Assembly (NCBI GenBank): GCA_012034405.1
Contig: JAAVLZ010000004.1
Coordinates: 1-64,000, forward strand
Origin: Oscillospiraceae bacterium HV4-5-C5C
GTDB lineage: Bacteria > Bacillota > Clostridia > Saccharofermentanales > Fastidiosipilaceae
DNA length: 64,000 nt
Reading direction: 5' to 3'
A model generated the notes under the pieces. The model was not told where the DNA came from. It worked only from the letters and a program-made list of their open reading frames with translations, and searched no databases. The translations under genes were made by a program, and so were the position numbers. Of this stretch, positions 9,597-18,111 are shown piece after piece; position 1 is the first letter of the stretch; each line of letters opens with the position of its first letter.

Positions 9597-9640
9597 AAAA
9601 GTCCTGTAGTGAGCATAAATAGGTCAATACAGGACTTTTT
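9597..9640 (+). terminator. rho-independent terminator-like hairpin
   Basis: AAAAGTCCTGTA (9597-9608) pairs perfectly with TACAGGACTTTT (9628-9639) around a 19-base loop and is followed by T-rich sequence on the plus strand. It is also T-rich on the opposite strand, so it could serve the IS30 transposase gene reading leftward. Confidence 0.6.
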
Positions 9641-9666
9641 GTTTTCCATAGCCGTCAAAATCAGGA

Positions 9667-10840
9667 TTATATCATGAGCCCCCAAAAGGAGGCGTTTTCA
9701 TGCCCAGAATCGTATATCCCAGCAGAGTAGATGTGACTAAGCGCCAGATTCAAGGCAGCCTGGCAAGTCAAGCCAAGCGCGCGGAGATCGGTTGCTTTAG
9801 GCAGGATGTAGCGGAGTTCAATGTGGTTGTTTGCTAGCGAACCCTTTTGCCCCGCTGCCATCGAATTACAGAAAAAGACGTGTGTGCGTTGGGACCCATC
9901 CTGAGCGGTTTCCATAGCGACCGGCGCCTCAAATTCAGAGCCACGGTCGGTCAGGAGGATCCCGGCATAGATCTGGAAGAGCGAGCGGCCCAGGATGACT
10001 TCAAGTAGGTTAAGGCCATCCACCATGGCCGCCGTTGTTCTGTTTGGCTGTAAGAGAGCAAAGAGAAGACCGGATTTCAGGAACTTGAAGGTGTGGATGA
10101 AGGGGCCGTTCACCACATCGTTATAAACGGTATCCATCTGCATGACAAAGACATCTGGATGGGCCTGGCAGAAGGCCTGGTCATCACTGAACAGTCGTCC
10201 CTGAAGGTAGCGGTGATCCTGACGTTTCTTATAGAGAACCGCCCGCCGTTTGGGCAACTTTCTGGACACCTGCCGGCGTAGACTGATGGCCGCCAGGTCA
10301 GACATCGCACTGAAGACACCCTCTTCAATGTAGTTGTACAAGGTTTTCTCACAGACCCCCAGTTCTGGATGGTGAGTGACAATGTGATCAATAGACTGAC
10401 CTTGATGGGTGAGGGGCTGGATGATGTCAACCAGGCGCTGGGCCTCGGAACTGGTGAGATTCACGCCAGATCGTGAATCTTTCAAGGTGTTTTGGTAATT
10501 CGCATCGGCCCTTTCTGGGATATAGCGGAATTTGTCAAAGTGGCAATGGGACCAGTTAGAACAACCATTACAGGCACCCGGAGAGTGAGGGTCGGTAGTC
10601 GGAACAGGACAAAGAACAGGTCCGACCCCGCTGACAACGCCAATAGTCGGCACAAGCCAGAGGGAGCTGACAACGGGAAACCAGGGTGCGATGCAGCCGG
10701 ATTTCTTTGGCTACGGTGGATGGAGCCTTGCCGATGGCCTTGGCCATGGACCGGTAGGTGTCGCCTTGGTTAATGCCGGACAGGATAGTGCACCGGTCTT
10801 CCAGAGTGAGAGGTTTGAACGTAGTATGCTTGGGCTTCAT
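9667..10840 (-). pseudogene. IS30-family transposase, frameshifted
   Basis: Two overlapping frames make one IS30-type transposase. The upstream frame (10840-10568) has the N-terminal HTH (FKPLTLEDRCTI, YRSMAKAIGKAPSTVAKEI). Around 10650-10570 the sequence must move into the second frame (10653-9667), which continues with CEKTLYNYIEEGVF, then catalytic QMDTV and LTDRGSEF. The third catalytic block is degraded: the usual KNHE...RY.LPKG appears as NNHIELRYILPK, and QKGS is kept. Together with the frameshift this suggests an inactive copy. The C-terminal NALSHINS-type region is recognisable as LALSHIYSAGIYDS. No programmed-frameshift signal was identified, so loss of function is the simpler reading. 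Confidence 0.8.
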
Positions 10841-10879
10841 AACTATCTCCTCTTGTGATGACAGTGATTGGATCCTCCT

Positions 10880-10985
10880 TACGGTAAGACTAATTGCTTG
10901 CTTTTTGCATTGGCCATTTCTGTAAGATTAATTGCCATTCCCTCAGGCTTGAACTGGAAATAAACTTTTCACTTCAGGGTTTAAC
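10880..10985. repeat. sequence similar to 11447-11516 (possible IS30 end)
   Basis: GTAAGAYTAATTGC occurs here twice in direct orientation (near 10883 and 10931). It recurs as GTAAAACTAATTGC at about 11447, followed in both places by related sequence ending in TAAACTTTTYACTT. The two blocks flank tRNA-Arg. They look like ends of the IS30 element next door or of a lost second copy. Confidence 0.4.
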
Positions 10986-11014
10986 TAAAAACGACCAAAA
11001 CATACTATTTGGTA

Positions 11015-11043
11015 TTGACAAAGACCCAGTGCGCTATTAATAT
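11015..11043 (+). promoter_or_regulatory. promoter of tRNA-Arg
   Basis: A perfect -35 TTGACA (11015-11020) and a -10 TAATAT (11038-11043) are separated by 17 bases, 19 bases before the tRNA. This is the best SigA-type promoter in the window. Confidence 0.75.
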
Positions 11044-11061
11044 ATACGTTGTGCTTGAAAC

Positions 11062-11138
<77 letters not shown>

Positions 11139-11145
11139 CAGCACA

Positions 11146-11182
11146 AACCCCGACAGCATAAGGCTTTCGGGGTTTTTTGTTG
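11146..11182 (+). terminator. terminator after tRNA-Arg
   Basis: AACCCCGA (11146-11153) pairs with TCGGGGTT (11167-11174) and is followed by a run of T. It begins eight bases after the tRNA CCA. Confidence 0.85.
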
Positions 11183-11781
11183 TTATAAAATAAGACGTAT
11201 ATTTTGTACTGTAGTTGCCAAAAAGTTGCCTAATATTTTAAAAGGGTAATATGGTGACTTTCAAATAGTGGCAGCGATTGGCAACTATTAGTCAAAATAA
11301 TTGATACAACAAAAGCGTTCATGTTTTTTGAACGCCTTACGATATGGGCTGTTTGACTCACTTGGCTGCCTGTGTCCCTATTCTAAGCATCTTTTCTGCT
11401 GCCTGCTGACTTGTTTTCTTCCTTTTTTCTGCCTTCCGACTCTTTTTGTAAAACTAATTGCTTCGCTGTTTCCTGTCCCTTAAAAGTAGCATTAAACTTT
11501 TTACTTTAGATTTTTAATAGTTAAGGGTAAATAAGGAAAGGATAAGATATCTCATCCAAAGCAAGAAGCTTGACCCTCATCAAAATTCAATACACTTGTC
11601 AGCGGTTTGACCTCTCCGAGAAGATTTAAACCTTGATGACAACGGATGAAGCTATTCGCTTTGTATTCTCGCGGTAAGGTCTGGCGGCCCTTGAGATGGC
11701 AGCGACCGCTTTATGTGTCCGACAAAGGAGATTGGCCGGACATAAATCAGGCTACAGAAGAAAGACTGCCAGGTAAGGCCC
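11183..11781. other. non-coding stretch between tRNA-Arg and the 11782 gene
   Basis: About 600 bases without a convincing gene. It includes a GCGTTCA/TGAACGC hairpin (11315-11335) and the IS30-end-like repeat at about 11447-11516. The open frames in either direction have no ribosome site or recognisable protein. A tRNA 3' end is a common integration site, but no integrase or att duplication was found. Confidence 0.45.
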
Positions 11782-13590
11782 TTAATCCGACGAGTCTTTC
11801 GCTTGCTCCAGTAAAGCTGCAGTTAGATCTTGGTCATCCATCCCATCCAAAGTCTCCCGATCTCTAAACCGATCCAGACGGGTCAAGTCGCTGACCCTTC
11901 CGACTCTGATTGCATGGATGATGCCGCTGCCGTCACTGCCAGCTAGAGCCAGCTTGAGCGAATCACCGACCGGGGTTACAGAGTATTGCTGGTCCGGGCT
12001 GAGGAAATAGAACTGATCAAGATCACAAAACAGCTGTCTGAGCAGTAAGTTATTATAGGTTTCTCCCAGTTGAATCAAGTCTCCGATGGAGTATGATTCA
12101 CTGTAAATTGAATAGCCGATCAGCTGCCCGCTCCAGTTCAACTCTGACCAGTCAATCTGCCCTTGAAGGCTGCTGAACACAGGAACCATCCCCCGCTCGG
12201 CTTCTTCTGTGGTCCAGGTCAGCGGTTGCTGCTGCAAAAGCTTGTCCAGGCTGTCGTTTTCCGCAGAGTCATCCTGCAGTGGCGCCAGGAGCACCTCAAC
12301 CCCTGCAAAGCGAAGGGAAACAATATCCTCAGGTAATACCGTCAAACTGGTGGAGTCAAGTGTACCCTCAGTCACCTGGTCAGATCCGGCGGTGGTTGAG
12401 TCAGCCGGTTCAGAAGAAGCCGTAGCAGACGCGTCTGTCGTCAGTGCGTCCGCATCGCGCCAGATTTCCAACAGCAGAGGCTGACCCAAAGCAGCAGTCA
12501 GATCAGACAGACTGTATGTCTGATCCAGACTCAGCAGCATCTCTGATTCATTGTCACTGTTTTCCAAACTGTAATCAGCGTTATTGGCTGAGGTAGTATC
12601 GGTATCTGCCACTCTGTCTCTGATTGTAAAGCTGCCTGACTTAACCGATGTGACTGACATGGTTCTGGTAGTGGCGGTACCCTCAGTTTGTTTCAACGGT
12701 TGCTTGACCGTAACTGAATCAGGCCTAAGGCTTTGAACTTCAAAGGTTGAAAAATCGTCATCAACATACTCAGCGTAAAAATCTATCAAAGCCTGGGCTT
12801 TGCTGTTTTTAACCGAAGTATTCGTACTGAGAGAAGGCAGCATTGCCGCCAGCGTTTCTGCATTGCCTTTTTCTAGGGTAGCGTAGTAAGTTCTTAGATA
12901 CTCATAAATATCTACAGAACCTGTAACCCAATCTTTATCCAGATATACGGAGCCGGAGGAGTCCAGCTGCAGGGCAACCGCAAATAACTTATGTTCGCTC
13001 TCATCACCGGATGATTCCAGCCAGAAATAATCATTTGCTTCGGCCATTTCGGCATACGATGACGAAGTAGATATCATCGCCGCAATCTGCCGATCACGTT
13101 CAGAGACGGTCATCGGCGCAAAGGACGTCGGCGTCCACGGCAGGACCTCATTTAAAATATAGATGTATTGCGAAAATTCATCAATTGTCAGGCCATCCAA
13201 CTGCTGCTTTGGGATGCTGCGAAAGACATCCTCCACATCCTGCTGACCGCTGATTGCATCGGTAATCCGCTGCATCAGTTGATTATCCGTCAGGGGACTT
13301 TGCTGCCAGACTGGTTCAGCCGTTGGTGTAGCGGTTGCCTGGGCTCCAGCTGCTGACACATCCGCTGTCTCAGAGTCAGTGACGGATTGATGCTTTTGCG
13401 GCAGGAAACGGACAAATAACCACTGGCCAAGGATCCCAGTCAATAAGGCAGTCAGAATGACTATGAGTACAGGCGAAACATGCCTGACCCCGGTCTGATT
13501 GGCTCGGGCATTTTGACTATTAGTTTTGTTTTTTTTCACGTCAGCCAGGCTCGCTCCTTCATTACAGTTATCTCCATGAGCAGGACCCAA
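11782..13590 (-). CDS. single-pass membrane-anchored protein of unknown function
   Basis: The product (up to 602 residues) has a basic N-terminal tail, one transmembrane helix (about residues 41-60: VLIVILTALLTGILGQWLF), an Ala/Thr-rich stalk (about 66-95) and a large extracytoplasmic part. It contains acidic, Ser/Thr-rich loops (about 325-360, 385-420) that look like surface linkers. The start is uncertain: the longest frame begins at a TTG (13590), while GTG at 13539 follows an AAGGAG site at a long spacing and would give 585 residues beginning just before the basic tail. It lies about 70 bases downstream of the SigH-like gene on the same strand and may be co-transcribed. I recognise no family domain. 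Confidence 0.65.
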   Translation of the reverse strand: MGPAHGDNCNEGASLADVKKNKTNSQNARANQTGVRHVSPVLIVILTALLTGILGQWLFVRFLPQKHQSVTDSETADVSAAGAQATATPTAEPVWQQSPLTDNQLMQRITDAISGQQDVEDVFRSIPKQQLDGLTIDEFSQYIYILNEVLPWTPTSFAPMTVSERDRQIAAMISTSSSYAEMAEANDYFWLESSGDESEHKLFAVALQLDSSGSVYLDKDWVTGSVDIYEYLRTYYATLEKGNAETLAAMLPSLSTNTSVKNSKAQALIDFYAEYVDDDFSTFEVQSLRPDSVTVKQPLKQTEGTATTRTMSVTSVKSGSFTIRDRVADTDTTSANNADYSLENSDNESEMLLSLDQTYSLSDLTAALGQPLLLEIWRDADALTTDASATASSEPADSTTAGSDQVTEGTLDSTSLTVLPEDIVSLRFAGVEVLLAPLQDDSAENDSLDKLLQQQPLTWTTEEAERGMVPVFSSLQGQIDWSELNWSGQLIGYSIYSESYSIGDLIQLGETYNNLLLRQLFCDLDQFYFLSPDQQYSVTPVGDSLKLALAGSDGSGIIHAIRVGRVSDLTRLDRFRDRETLDGMDDQDLTAALLEQAKDSSD

Positions 13591-13662
13591 ATCCCATTCT
13601 TATCAGATTCCCGCTGATTTTATTATCTGGCAGCCCACCTGATAAATCAATGCCAAATCGCT

Positions 13663-14292
13663 TCAGCTTAGCCGCCCGCGCTGTCTTTCCCTGAGTTTTT
13701 TTCTCACTCTGCTCAACGCGTTTGCCACTTGAGAGCGGCTTAAGTCAAGCGCGCTGCCGATTTGTCTATAAGATAAATCCGACAGATAAGCTTTTAAAAC
13801 CGCCTGCTCTAATGCAGTCAAGGAAAGGACAAAGCTCTCCAGCCATTGCTCTGAGTTGGGATCAGGTTCAACCTCAATCGTCAAGCCCTGCCAATTATCT
13901 GACTCAATGAATCCCTGTCTGGTCGGCATTTCATTAATACAGTCAAGATTCAACGCGCTGTTATTCATCTGCGCCTGAAAACTATTTGCCCGTCTTATGG
14001 TCCGGAATATTGCCTGGCGGACCTGCAGTTTTGCCCAGGAAGCAAAAGGAACGGACCGGTCCGAAGCAAAGGTGTGAATGGCCTGCAATAAGCCCAGCAT
14101 TCCCTCCTGGATCAGATCGTCTCGGTCTCCACCAGGAAGGAAGTAGTGCTGAGCCGTATAGGTCACTAACGGTAAATACCGTTTTAGCAGACATTCGGTT
14201 GCATCAACATCACCGGCTCGTGCCAGGTCAATCAGCTTGTCATCAGCAGCTGTGGTCAAATCCTTTTGATTAGTCAACTCCCGCTCCGTCAT
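13663..14292 (-). CDS. sigH: RNA polymerase sigma factor, SigH-like
   Basis: The 209-residue protein has sigma-70 region 2 (about residues 40-105: DDLIQEGMLGLLQAI and FASWAKLQVRQAIFRTIRR) and region 4 (about 160-205: LTALEQAVLKAYLSDLSYR, then QIGSALDLSRSQVANALSRV) with the HTH. Length and domain order fit Spo0H/SigH. Position supports this: cysS-mrnC-rlmB-(yacP)-sigH is conserved in Bacillota, although the yacP-type nuclease gene is absent here and rlmB overlaps this gene by 23 bases. In Bacillus SigH controls the transition to stationary phase, competence and early sporulation; whether this organism sporulates cannot be told here. A generic SigI/ECF-like factor is less likely. Confidence 0.8.
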   Translation of the reverse strand: MTERELTNQKDLTTAADDKLIDLARAGDVDATECLLKRYLPLVTYTAQHYFLPGGDRDDLIQEGMLGLLQAIHTFASDRSVPFASWAKLQVRQAIFRTIRRANSFQAQMNNSALNLDCINEMPTRQGFIESDNWQGLTIEVEPDPNSEQWLESFVLSLTALEQAVLKAYLSDLSYRQIGSALDLSRSQVANALSRVRKKLRERQRGRLS

Positions 14293-15964
14293 CAGCCAGC
14301 ACTGTTGCCGCCGGCAGGTCTGTTTCTTCCATCAGTGTCTGGTCTTGATCAGGCTCAGTTACGCCTACCTGTGGTATAGCTAACCAGCCGCCGCGGCGTC
14401 TGACTGCTTCATAGAGAATGATACCGGTTGCAACTGCAGCGTTCAGTGAATTGACTTTGCCTTTCATGGGAAGAGACAGCGTAAAATCGCAGTTTTTGGT
14501 TACCAGCGGCCTCATGCCGTGGCCTTCACTGCCAACCACCAGCGCTAACGGTCCATCTAGCTTATTACCCACCTCGGTATCGTTATAGATATTGATTCCG
14601 CTTGTATCTGTGCCGGCAATCCACAGACCTTTTTCCTTTAGTTGTTCAATCGTCTGGGACAGATTATTAACTCTGGCACATCGGACATGCTCAATTGCAC
14701 CGGCGCTGGCCTTAGCTACTACTGCGTCCAGACCTACGCTGCGACGCATAGGTATGATGATGCCGTGGACTCCGGCGGTATCGGCAATTCTGAAAATCGA
14801 ACCTAAATTATAAGCATCCTGAATCTCATCTAAGAGCAGAATCAATGGTGCCTCGCCGCGGGACTCAGCATAGGCCAGGATATCATCTACCTCAACATAG
14901 TCATGCGCTGCGGTCTGGGCAATGACGCCTTGATGAGCATGGGTTTGGGAAAGCTTATCCAGCGCAGGTTTTTCAACCTCAACTATAACTGCTCCCTGCT
15001 GCTTAGCATCATAGATCAATTTGGCTAAAATCGGATCGAACCGGCCATTTGCGGGTCTAAGGACCCAAAGTTTATCAATTTTACGGCCGGCACTCAGGGC
15101 CTCATTAACTGGATTACGTCCTTCCAGACGATCGTCTCTCAGCTCTGCTGGCTCAGCCGGTACCGCTTCGGTGTTAGCTGCCAGGAAACGGCGTTCCTTA
15201 AATACGGGAACGGGCCTGGGTTCACCAGAGCTGCGCCGTTCTGTACTGGGCTGGTACGAACGCTCTCCGCCTTCACGGCTAAAACGCGGGCGCTCTCCGC
15301 CTTCACGGTTATAACTCGGACGATCTCCGCCTTCACGGCTGTAACGCGGACGATCCCCTCCCTCACGGCTGTAACGCGGACGATCTCCGCCTTCACGGCT
15401 AAAACGCGGGCGCTCTCCGCCTTCACGGTTATAACTCGGACGATCTCCGCCTTCACGGCTGTAACGCGGACGGTCCCCGCCTTCGCGGTTAAAACTCGGA
15501 CGATCTCCACCTTCACGGCTGTAACGCGGGCGCTCTCCGCCTTCACGGCTGTAACGCGGACGATCTCCGCCTTCACGGTTGTAACGCGGACGGTCTCCGC
15601 CTTCGCGGTTAAATCTCGGGCGCTCTCCACCCTCACGGTTAAACCGCGGGCGCTCTCCGCCTTCGCGGTTAAAACTCGGGCGCTCTCCGCCTTCGCGGCT
15701 GTAACGCGGACGGTCCCCACCCTCACGGCTGTACCGCGGACGGTCTCCGCCTTCGCGGTTAAAGCGCGGGCGCTCTCCACCCTCACGGCTGTACCGCGGA
15801 CGATCTCCGCCTTCACGGTTAAAATGCGGGCGCTCTCCGCCCTCACGGCTGTAACGCGGACGATCTCCGCTTTCACGGTTGTAACGGTTGCCACCGAACT
15901 GTCGGCTTCCACCGGACTTGCTCTCAAAACGATCCGTCTTATTCTGATTCTGTTCCTTGCTCAT
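14270..15964 (-). CDS. rlmB: 23S rRNA 2'-O-ribose methyltransferase RlmB with N-terminal decapeptide repeats
   Basis: The C-terminal part (about residues 275-545) is a SpoU/TrmH-family enzyme that methylates G2251 of 23S rRNA in known members. It begins with the substrate-binding LEGRNPVNEALSAG segment and has the three knot motifs: AYNLGSIFRIADTAG, VVGSEGHGMRPLV, and LSLPMKGKVNSLNAAVA. The N-terminal part (residues 32-231) is 20 tandem copies of a decapeptide of the form GG(D/E)RP(R/S/H)(Y/F)(S/N)RE, highly charged and surely disordered. Ordinary RlmB is about 245-300 residues, so the extension doubles the protein. It overlaps mrnC by 26 bases and the sigma gene by 23, so the block is tightly coupled. 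Confidence 0.92.
   Translation of the reverse strand: MSKEQNQNKTDRFESKSGGSRQFGGNRYNRESGDRPRYSREGGERPHFNREGGDRPRYSREGGERPRFNREGGDRPRYSREGGDRPRYSREGGERPSFNREGGERPRFNREGGERPRFNREGGDRPRYNREGGDRPRYSREGGERPRYSREGGDRPSFNREGGDRPRYSREGGDRPSYNREGGERPRFSREGGDRPRYSREGGDRPRYSREGGDRPSYNREGGERPRFSREGGERSYQPSTERRSSGEPRPVPVFKERRFLAANTEAVPAEPAELRDDRLEGRNPVNEALSAGRKIDKLWVLRPANGRFDPILAKLIYDAKQQGAVIVEVEKPALDKLSQTHAHQGVIAQTAAHDYVEVDDILAYAESRGEAPLILLLDEIQDAYNLGSIFRIADTAGVHGIIIPMRRSVGLDAVVAKASAGAIEHVRCARVNNLSQTIEQLKEKGLWIAGTDTSGINIYNDTEVGNKLDGPLALVVGSEGHGMRPLVTKNCDFTLSLPMKGKVNSLNAAVATGIILYEAVRRRGGWLAIPQVGVTEPDQDQTLMEETDLPAATVLADDGAGVD
15272..15871 (-). repeat. 20 tandem 30-bp repeats within rlmB
   Basis: Exactly 600 bp made of twenty 30-bp units, each encoding one decapeptide. 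Units differ mainly at codons for Asp/Glu, Arg/Ser/His, Tyr/Phe and Ser/Asn. Because the unit length is a multiple of three, gain or loss of copies would keep the frame. An extra partial unit (GGERS) follows on the 3' side, and a related RYNRE sequence precedes it. Confidence 0.95.
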
Positions 15965-16349
15965 GATCTAAAATCACTTTCATTATCTCGTCCAGACGGT
16001 CTTCGTCTTCGCGCAGGCAGAGATACCCTATCAGACACTCAACTCCGGTTGCCCAGCGGTAAGCCTGAGGGCTGGCATGTTTTGCCATTGTCCCTGGCGC
16101 GGCATTGCGGCCGCGCTTCAATACATCTGTCTCTTCTTCATTTAATAACGGCAGTAAACTGGGGACAGCTTCCGCCTGAAATGCCGCGCATACATAATGG
16201 ACGCTCAACCGATGCAGCGCTCCGGAAGGTCGTCTTCCCTGATTAAGCACAAAACGGCGCACATATAATTCATATGCCGCATCCCCTATATAAGCCAGAG
16301 CTGAGGGCGAAACATCGCGCCAGTCTCCCTGATACCGGGGTCCGATCAT
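15939..16349 (-). CDS. mrnC: Mini-ribonuclease III
   Basis: This 136-residue protein is an RNase III-like endonuclease without a dsRNA-binding domain; in Bacillus it matures 23S rRNA ends. The catalytic block PSALAYIGDAAYELYVRR (residues 14-31) contains the conserved Asp, and a second acidic cluster lies in the VECLIGYLCLREDEDRL region (about 102-118). The KRGRNAAPGTMAKHASP stretch is the family's basic RNA-contact segment. It overlaps cysS by four bases (ATGA) and rlmB by 26, as in the conserved cysS-mrnC-rlmB cluster. Confidence 0.92.
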   Translation of the reverse strand: MIGPRYQGDWRDVSPSALAYIGDAAYELYVRRFVLNQGRRPSGALHRLSVHYVCAAFQAEAVPSLLPLLNEEETDVLKRGRNAAPGTMAKHASPQAYRWATGVECLIGYLCLREDEDRLDEIMKVILDHEQGTESE

Positions 16350-17755
16350 TTGGCGGATACCTTGGGCCCCTGCGCGGTGTCCTCTACGTGATATCCGGCT
16401 GCTTCGATTTTGCTTCTCAAGGCATCTGCCAATTGATAATTACGCTGAGCTTTAGCTTCGCTACGCTGGACGACTAAATCTGTAATCTCTGCCGGGATAG
16501 CACTGCTCTTCGGAACTTTCAAACCCAGCACATCCAATAGCTTTAATAAGGTATCCAGCGCCTGGCGCAATTCTTCCGGGTCCTGATCCGCTTCCTCTAC
16601 CACCGCCGTATTAATATCTCTCACAAAATCAAAAATGGCGGCCATAGCGTCCGATGTATTCAGATCATCATCCATAGCAGTTTCAAAAGCGCTGACGGCG
16701 GCTTGGGTCTGATCCGCTAAACTGCTCTTTTTATATGTTGTGCTCTTTCCCACTGCCGCTTTATCAAGATAAAAGCGGGCATTTTCAACACAGGTAACAA
16801 TCCGTTCCCAGCCGGTCTGAGCTGCATTCAACAAGTCCCGGCTGAAATTAATCGGACTGCGATATTGGCAATTCAGCATAAAAAAGCGGATGACCATGTA
16901 ATCGTAGTGTTTAGCCAGATCCCGAACCGTAAAAAAATTGCCCTTGGATTTTGCCATTTTGGCATTATCAATATTGATGAAACCGTTATGCATCCAATAC
17001 TTGGCAAACATATGCCCGCTGCAGGCTTCACTTTGAGCAATTTCATTTTCATGATGCGGGAATACCAGATCCTGACCGCCGCCGTGAATATCTATGGTTT
17101 CGCCCAAATACTTAAATGCCATGGCGGAGCATTCAATGTGCCAGCCTGGCCGTCCTTCCCCCCAGGGACTTTCCCAATAAGGCTCTCCTTCCTTTTTGCG
17201 TTTCCACAAAGCAAAATCAGAGGGATGCTGCTTATTCTCACCATTTAAGGCTCTGTTGCCGGCACCTTCTTCCAAGTCCTCCACGTTATACCCTGACAGC
17301 TTACCATACTCAGGAAATTTATGCGTGGAAAAGTAAACTCCGTCATCAGATACATAGGCATAGCCTTTATCAATGAGCGTTTGAATCATCTTGATGATTT
17401 CAGGAATAGTAGCGGTAGCGCGCGGTTGAAAATCAGCCCGCTCAACATTCAGTCCATCCGCATCAATATAGTATTCCTGAATGTAATGCTCACTTAGTTC
17501 TTTGGTTGAAATATGCTGCAGGTTAGCCCGGTTAATGACCTTGTCATCAATATCCGTAAAATTCTGTACAAACTTTACACTATACCCTTTATACTCCAGA
17601 TACCTGCGAAGCGTATCAAAGGTAATAAAAGGACGGGCATTCCCCAAATGAAAGTAATCGTACACGGTTGGACCGCAGACATATATCTTGACCTTACCTG
17701 CCTCAACAGGGACAAACTCCTCCTTTTGCCGAGTCATTGTATTATAAATCTTCAT
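16346..17755 (-). CDS. cysS: cysteinyl-tRNA synthetase
   Basis: Class I tRNA synthetase of 469 residues that charges tRNA-Cys. It has the HIGH-type motif FHLGNARP (about residues 35-42), zinc ligands starting with the Cys in [10 protein letters not shown] (residue 27) and continuing in the HIECSAMA and [10 protein letters not shown] regions, and the KMSKS-type loop as [10 protein letters not shown] (about 266-275). Length is normal. The gene begins with a plausible ATG after a purine-rich site and leads the cysS-mrnC-rlmB-sigma block. A leader with a terminator hairpin lies upstream, so expression is probably controlled by attenuation. Confidence 0.96.
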   Translation of the reverse strand: MKIYNTMTRQKEEFVPVEAGKVKIYVCGPTVYDYFHLGNARPFITFDTLRRYLEYKGYSVKFVQNFTDIDDKVINRANLQHISTKELSEHYIQEYYIDADGLNVERADFQPRATATIPEIIKMIQTLIDKGYAYVSDDGVYFSTHKFPEYGKLSGYNVEDLEEGAGNRALNGENKQHPSDFALWKRKKEGEPYWESPWGEGRPGWHIECSAMAFKYLGETIDIHGGGQDLVFPHHENEIAQSEACSGHMFAKYWMHNGFINIDNAKMAKSKGNFFTVRDLAKHYDYMVIRFFMLNCQYRSPINFSRDLLNAAQTGWERIVTCVENARFYLDKAAVGKSTTYKKSSLADQTQAAVSAFETAMDDDLNTSDAMAAIFDFVRDINTAVVEEADQDPEELRQALDTLLKLLDVLGLKVPKSSAIPAEITDLVVQRSEAKAQRNYQLADALRSKIEAAGYHVEDTAQGPKVSAK

Positions 17756-17874
17756 GCTAACCCGCCTTCCATCATGAGTCCAAAATTACCAGAACCAGCA
17801 CCGCTGCTCCGGCACGCCTATTATGACCGAAAAATCAAGCCTTGGCTATCGCCAGCGAAACAAGTGCCGCTTTT

Positions 17875-17910
17875 CATATAAAAATCAGAATACCAAGCGG
17901 TATTCTGATT
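17875..17910 (-). terminator. attenuator-type terminator hairpin in the cysS leader
   Basis: AATCAGAATACC and GGTATTCTGATT form a perfect 12-bp stem with a GCTT loop, followed on the minus strand by TTTAT. It sits about 120 bases before the cysS ATG and downstream of the candidate promoter, so it would stop transcription before cysS unless it is overridden. Confidence 0.75.
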
Positions 17911-18096
17911 GATGTAAAATAAAAAACCTGCGGTACCGACTCCTTATTTGACACCTCGCATCCAGCCAGGTGGGTGTCCTGCAGCGGTCTGCTATCTTCC
18001 CCAGCGGCCGAAACCGGAGGCCCGATATTATTCCGCTTAACCCGAACTCCCTTTTAAGTCATGAAGGTCCAATTAAAGAAGCCATGTACCTCAGGC
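17911..18096 (-). promoter_or_regulatory. cysS leader, possible T-box-like element
   Basis: The leader between the promoter and the terminator hairpin contains GGAGTCGGTACCGCAGG (minus strand), close to the T-box antiterminator consensus AGGGTGGNACCGCG, and an upstream CCTGCAGG that could pair with CCGCAGG. A TGC Cys codon occurs in a GACACC...GGTGTC hairpin. Against it, a T-box reading tRNA-Cys should carry TGGA, whereas CGGT is present, and a classic stem I was not identified. Treat as an attenuated leader of uncertain class. Confidence 0.35.
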
Positions 18097-18102
18097 AGCA
18101 TT

Positions 18103-18111
18103 ATTATATCA
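18103..18111 (-). promoter_or_regulatory. extended -10 promoter for cysS
   Basis: TGATATAAT on the minus strand is an exact extended -10 (TGnTATAAT). It overlaps the comFC stop codon, so the cysS operon promoter starts within the end of comFC. No good -35 is seen at 17 bases, which is acceptable for extended -10 promoters. Confidence 0.5.

Noticed and set aside
11183-11781. Integrated element at the tRNA-Arg 3' end
   Set aside because: No integrase gene and no duplicated tRNA end was found; only IS30-like repeats and a small hairpin support any mobile origin.
15272-15871. Regular 30-bp repeats considered as a CRISPR array
   Set aside because: Units are contiguous with no spacers, codon-structured, and inside a gene.
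15139-15927. Long open frame of 262 residues on the same strand as rlmB, rich in Val/Ala/Arg
   Set aside because: It is the shadow frame of the rlmB decapeptide array; repeats keep all frames open. No ribosome site and no recognisable domain.
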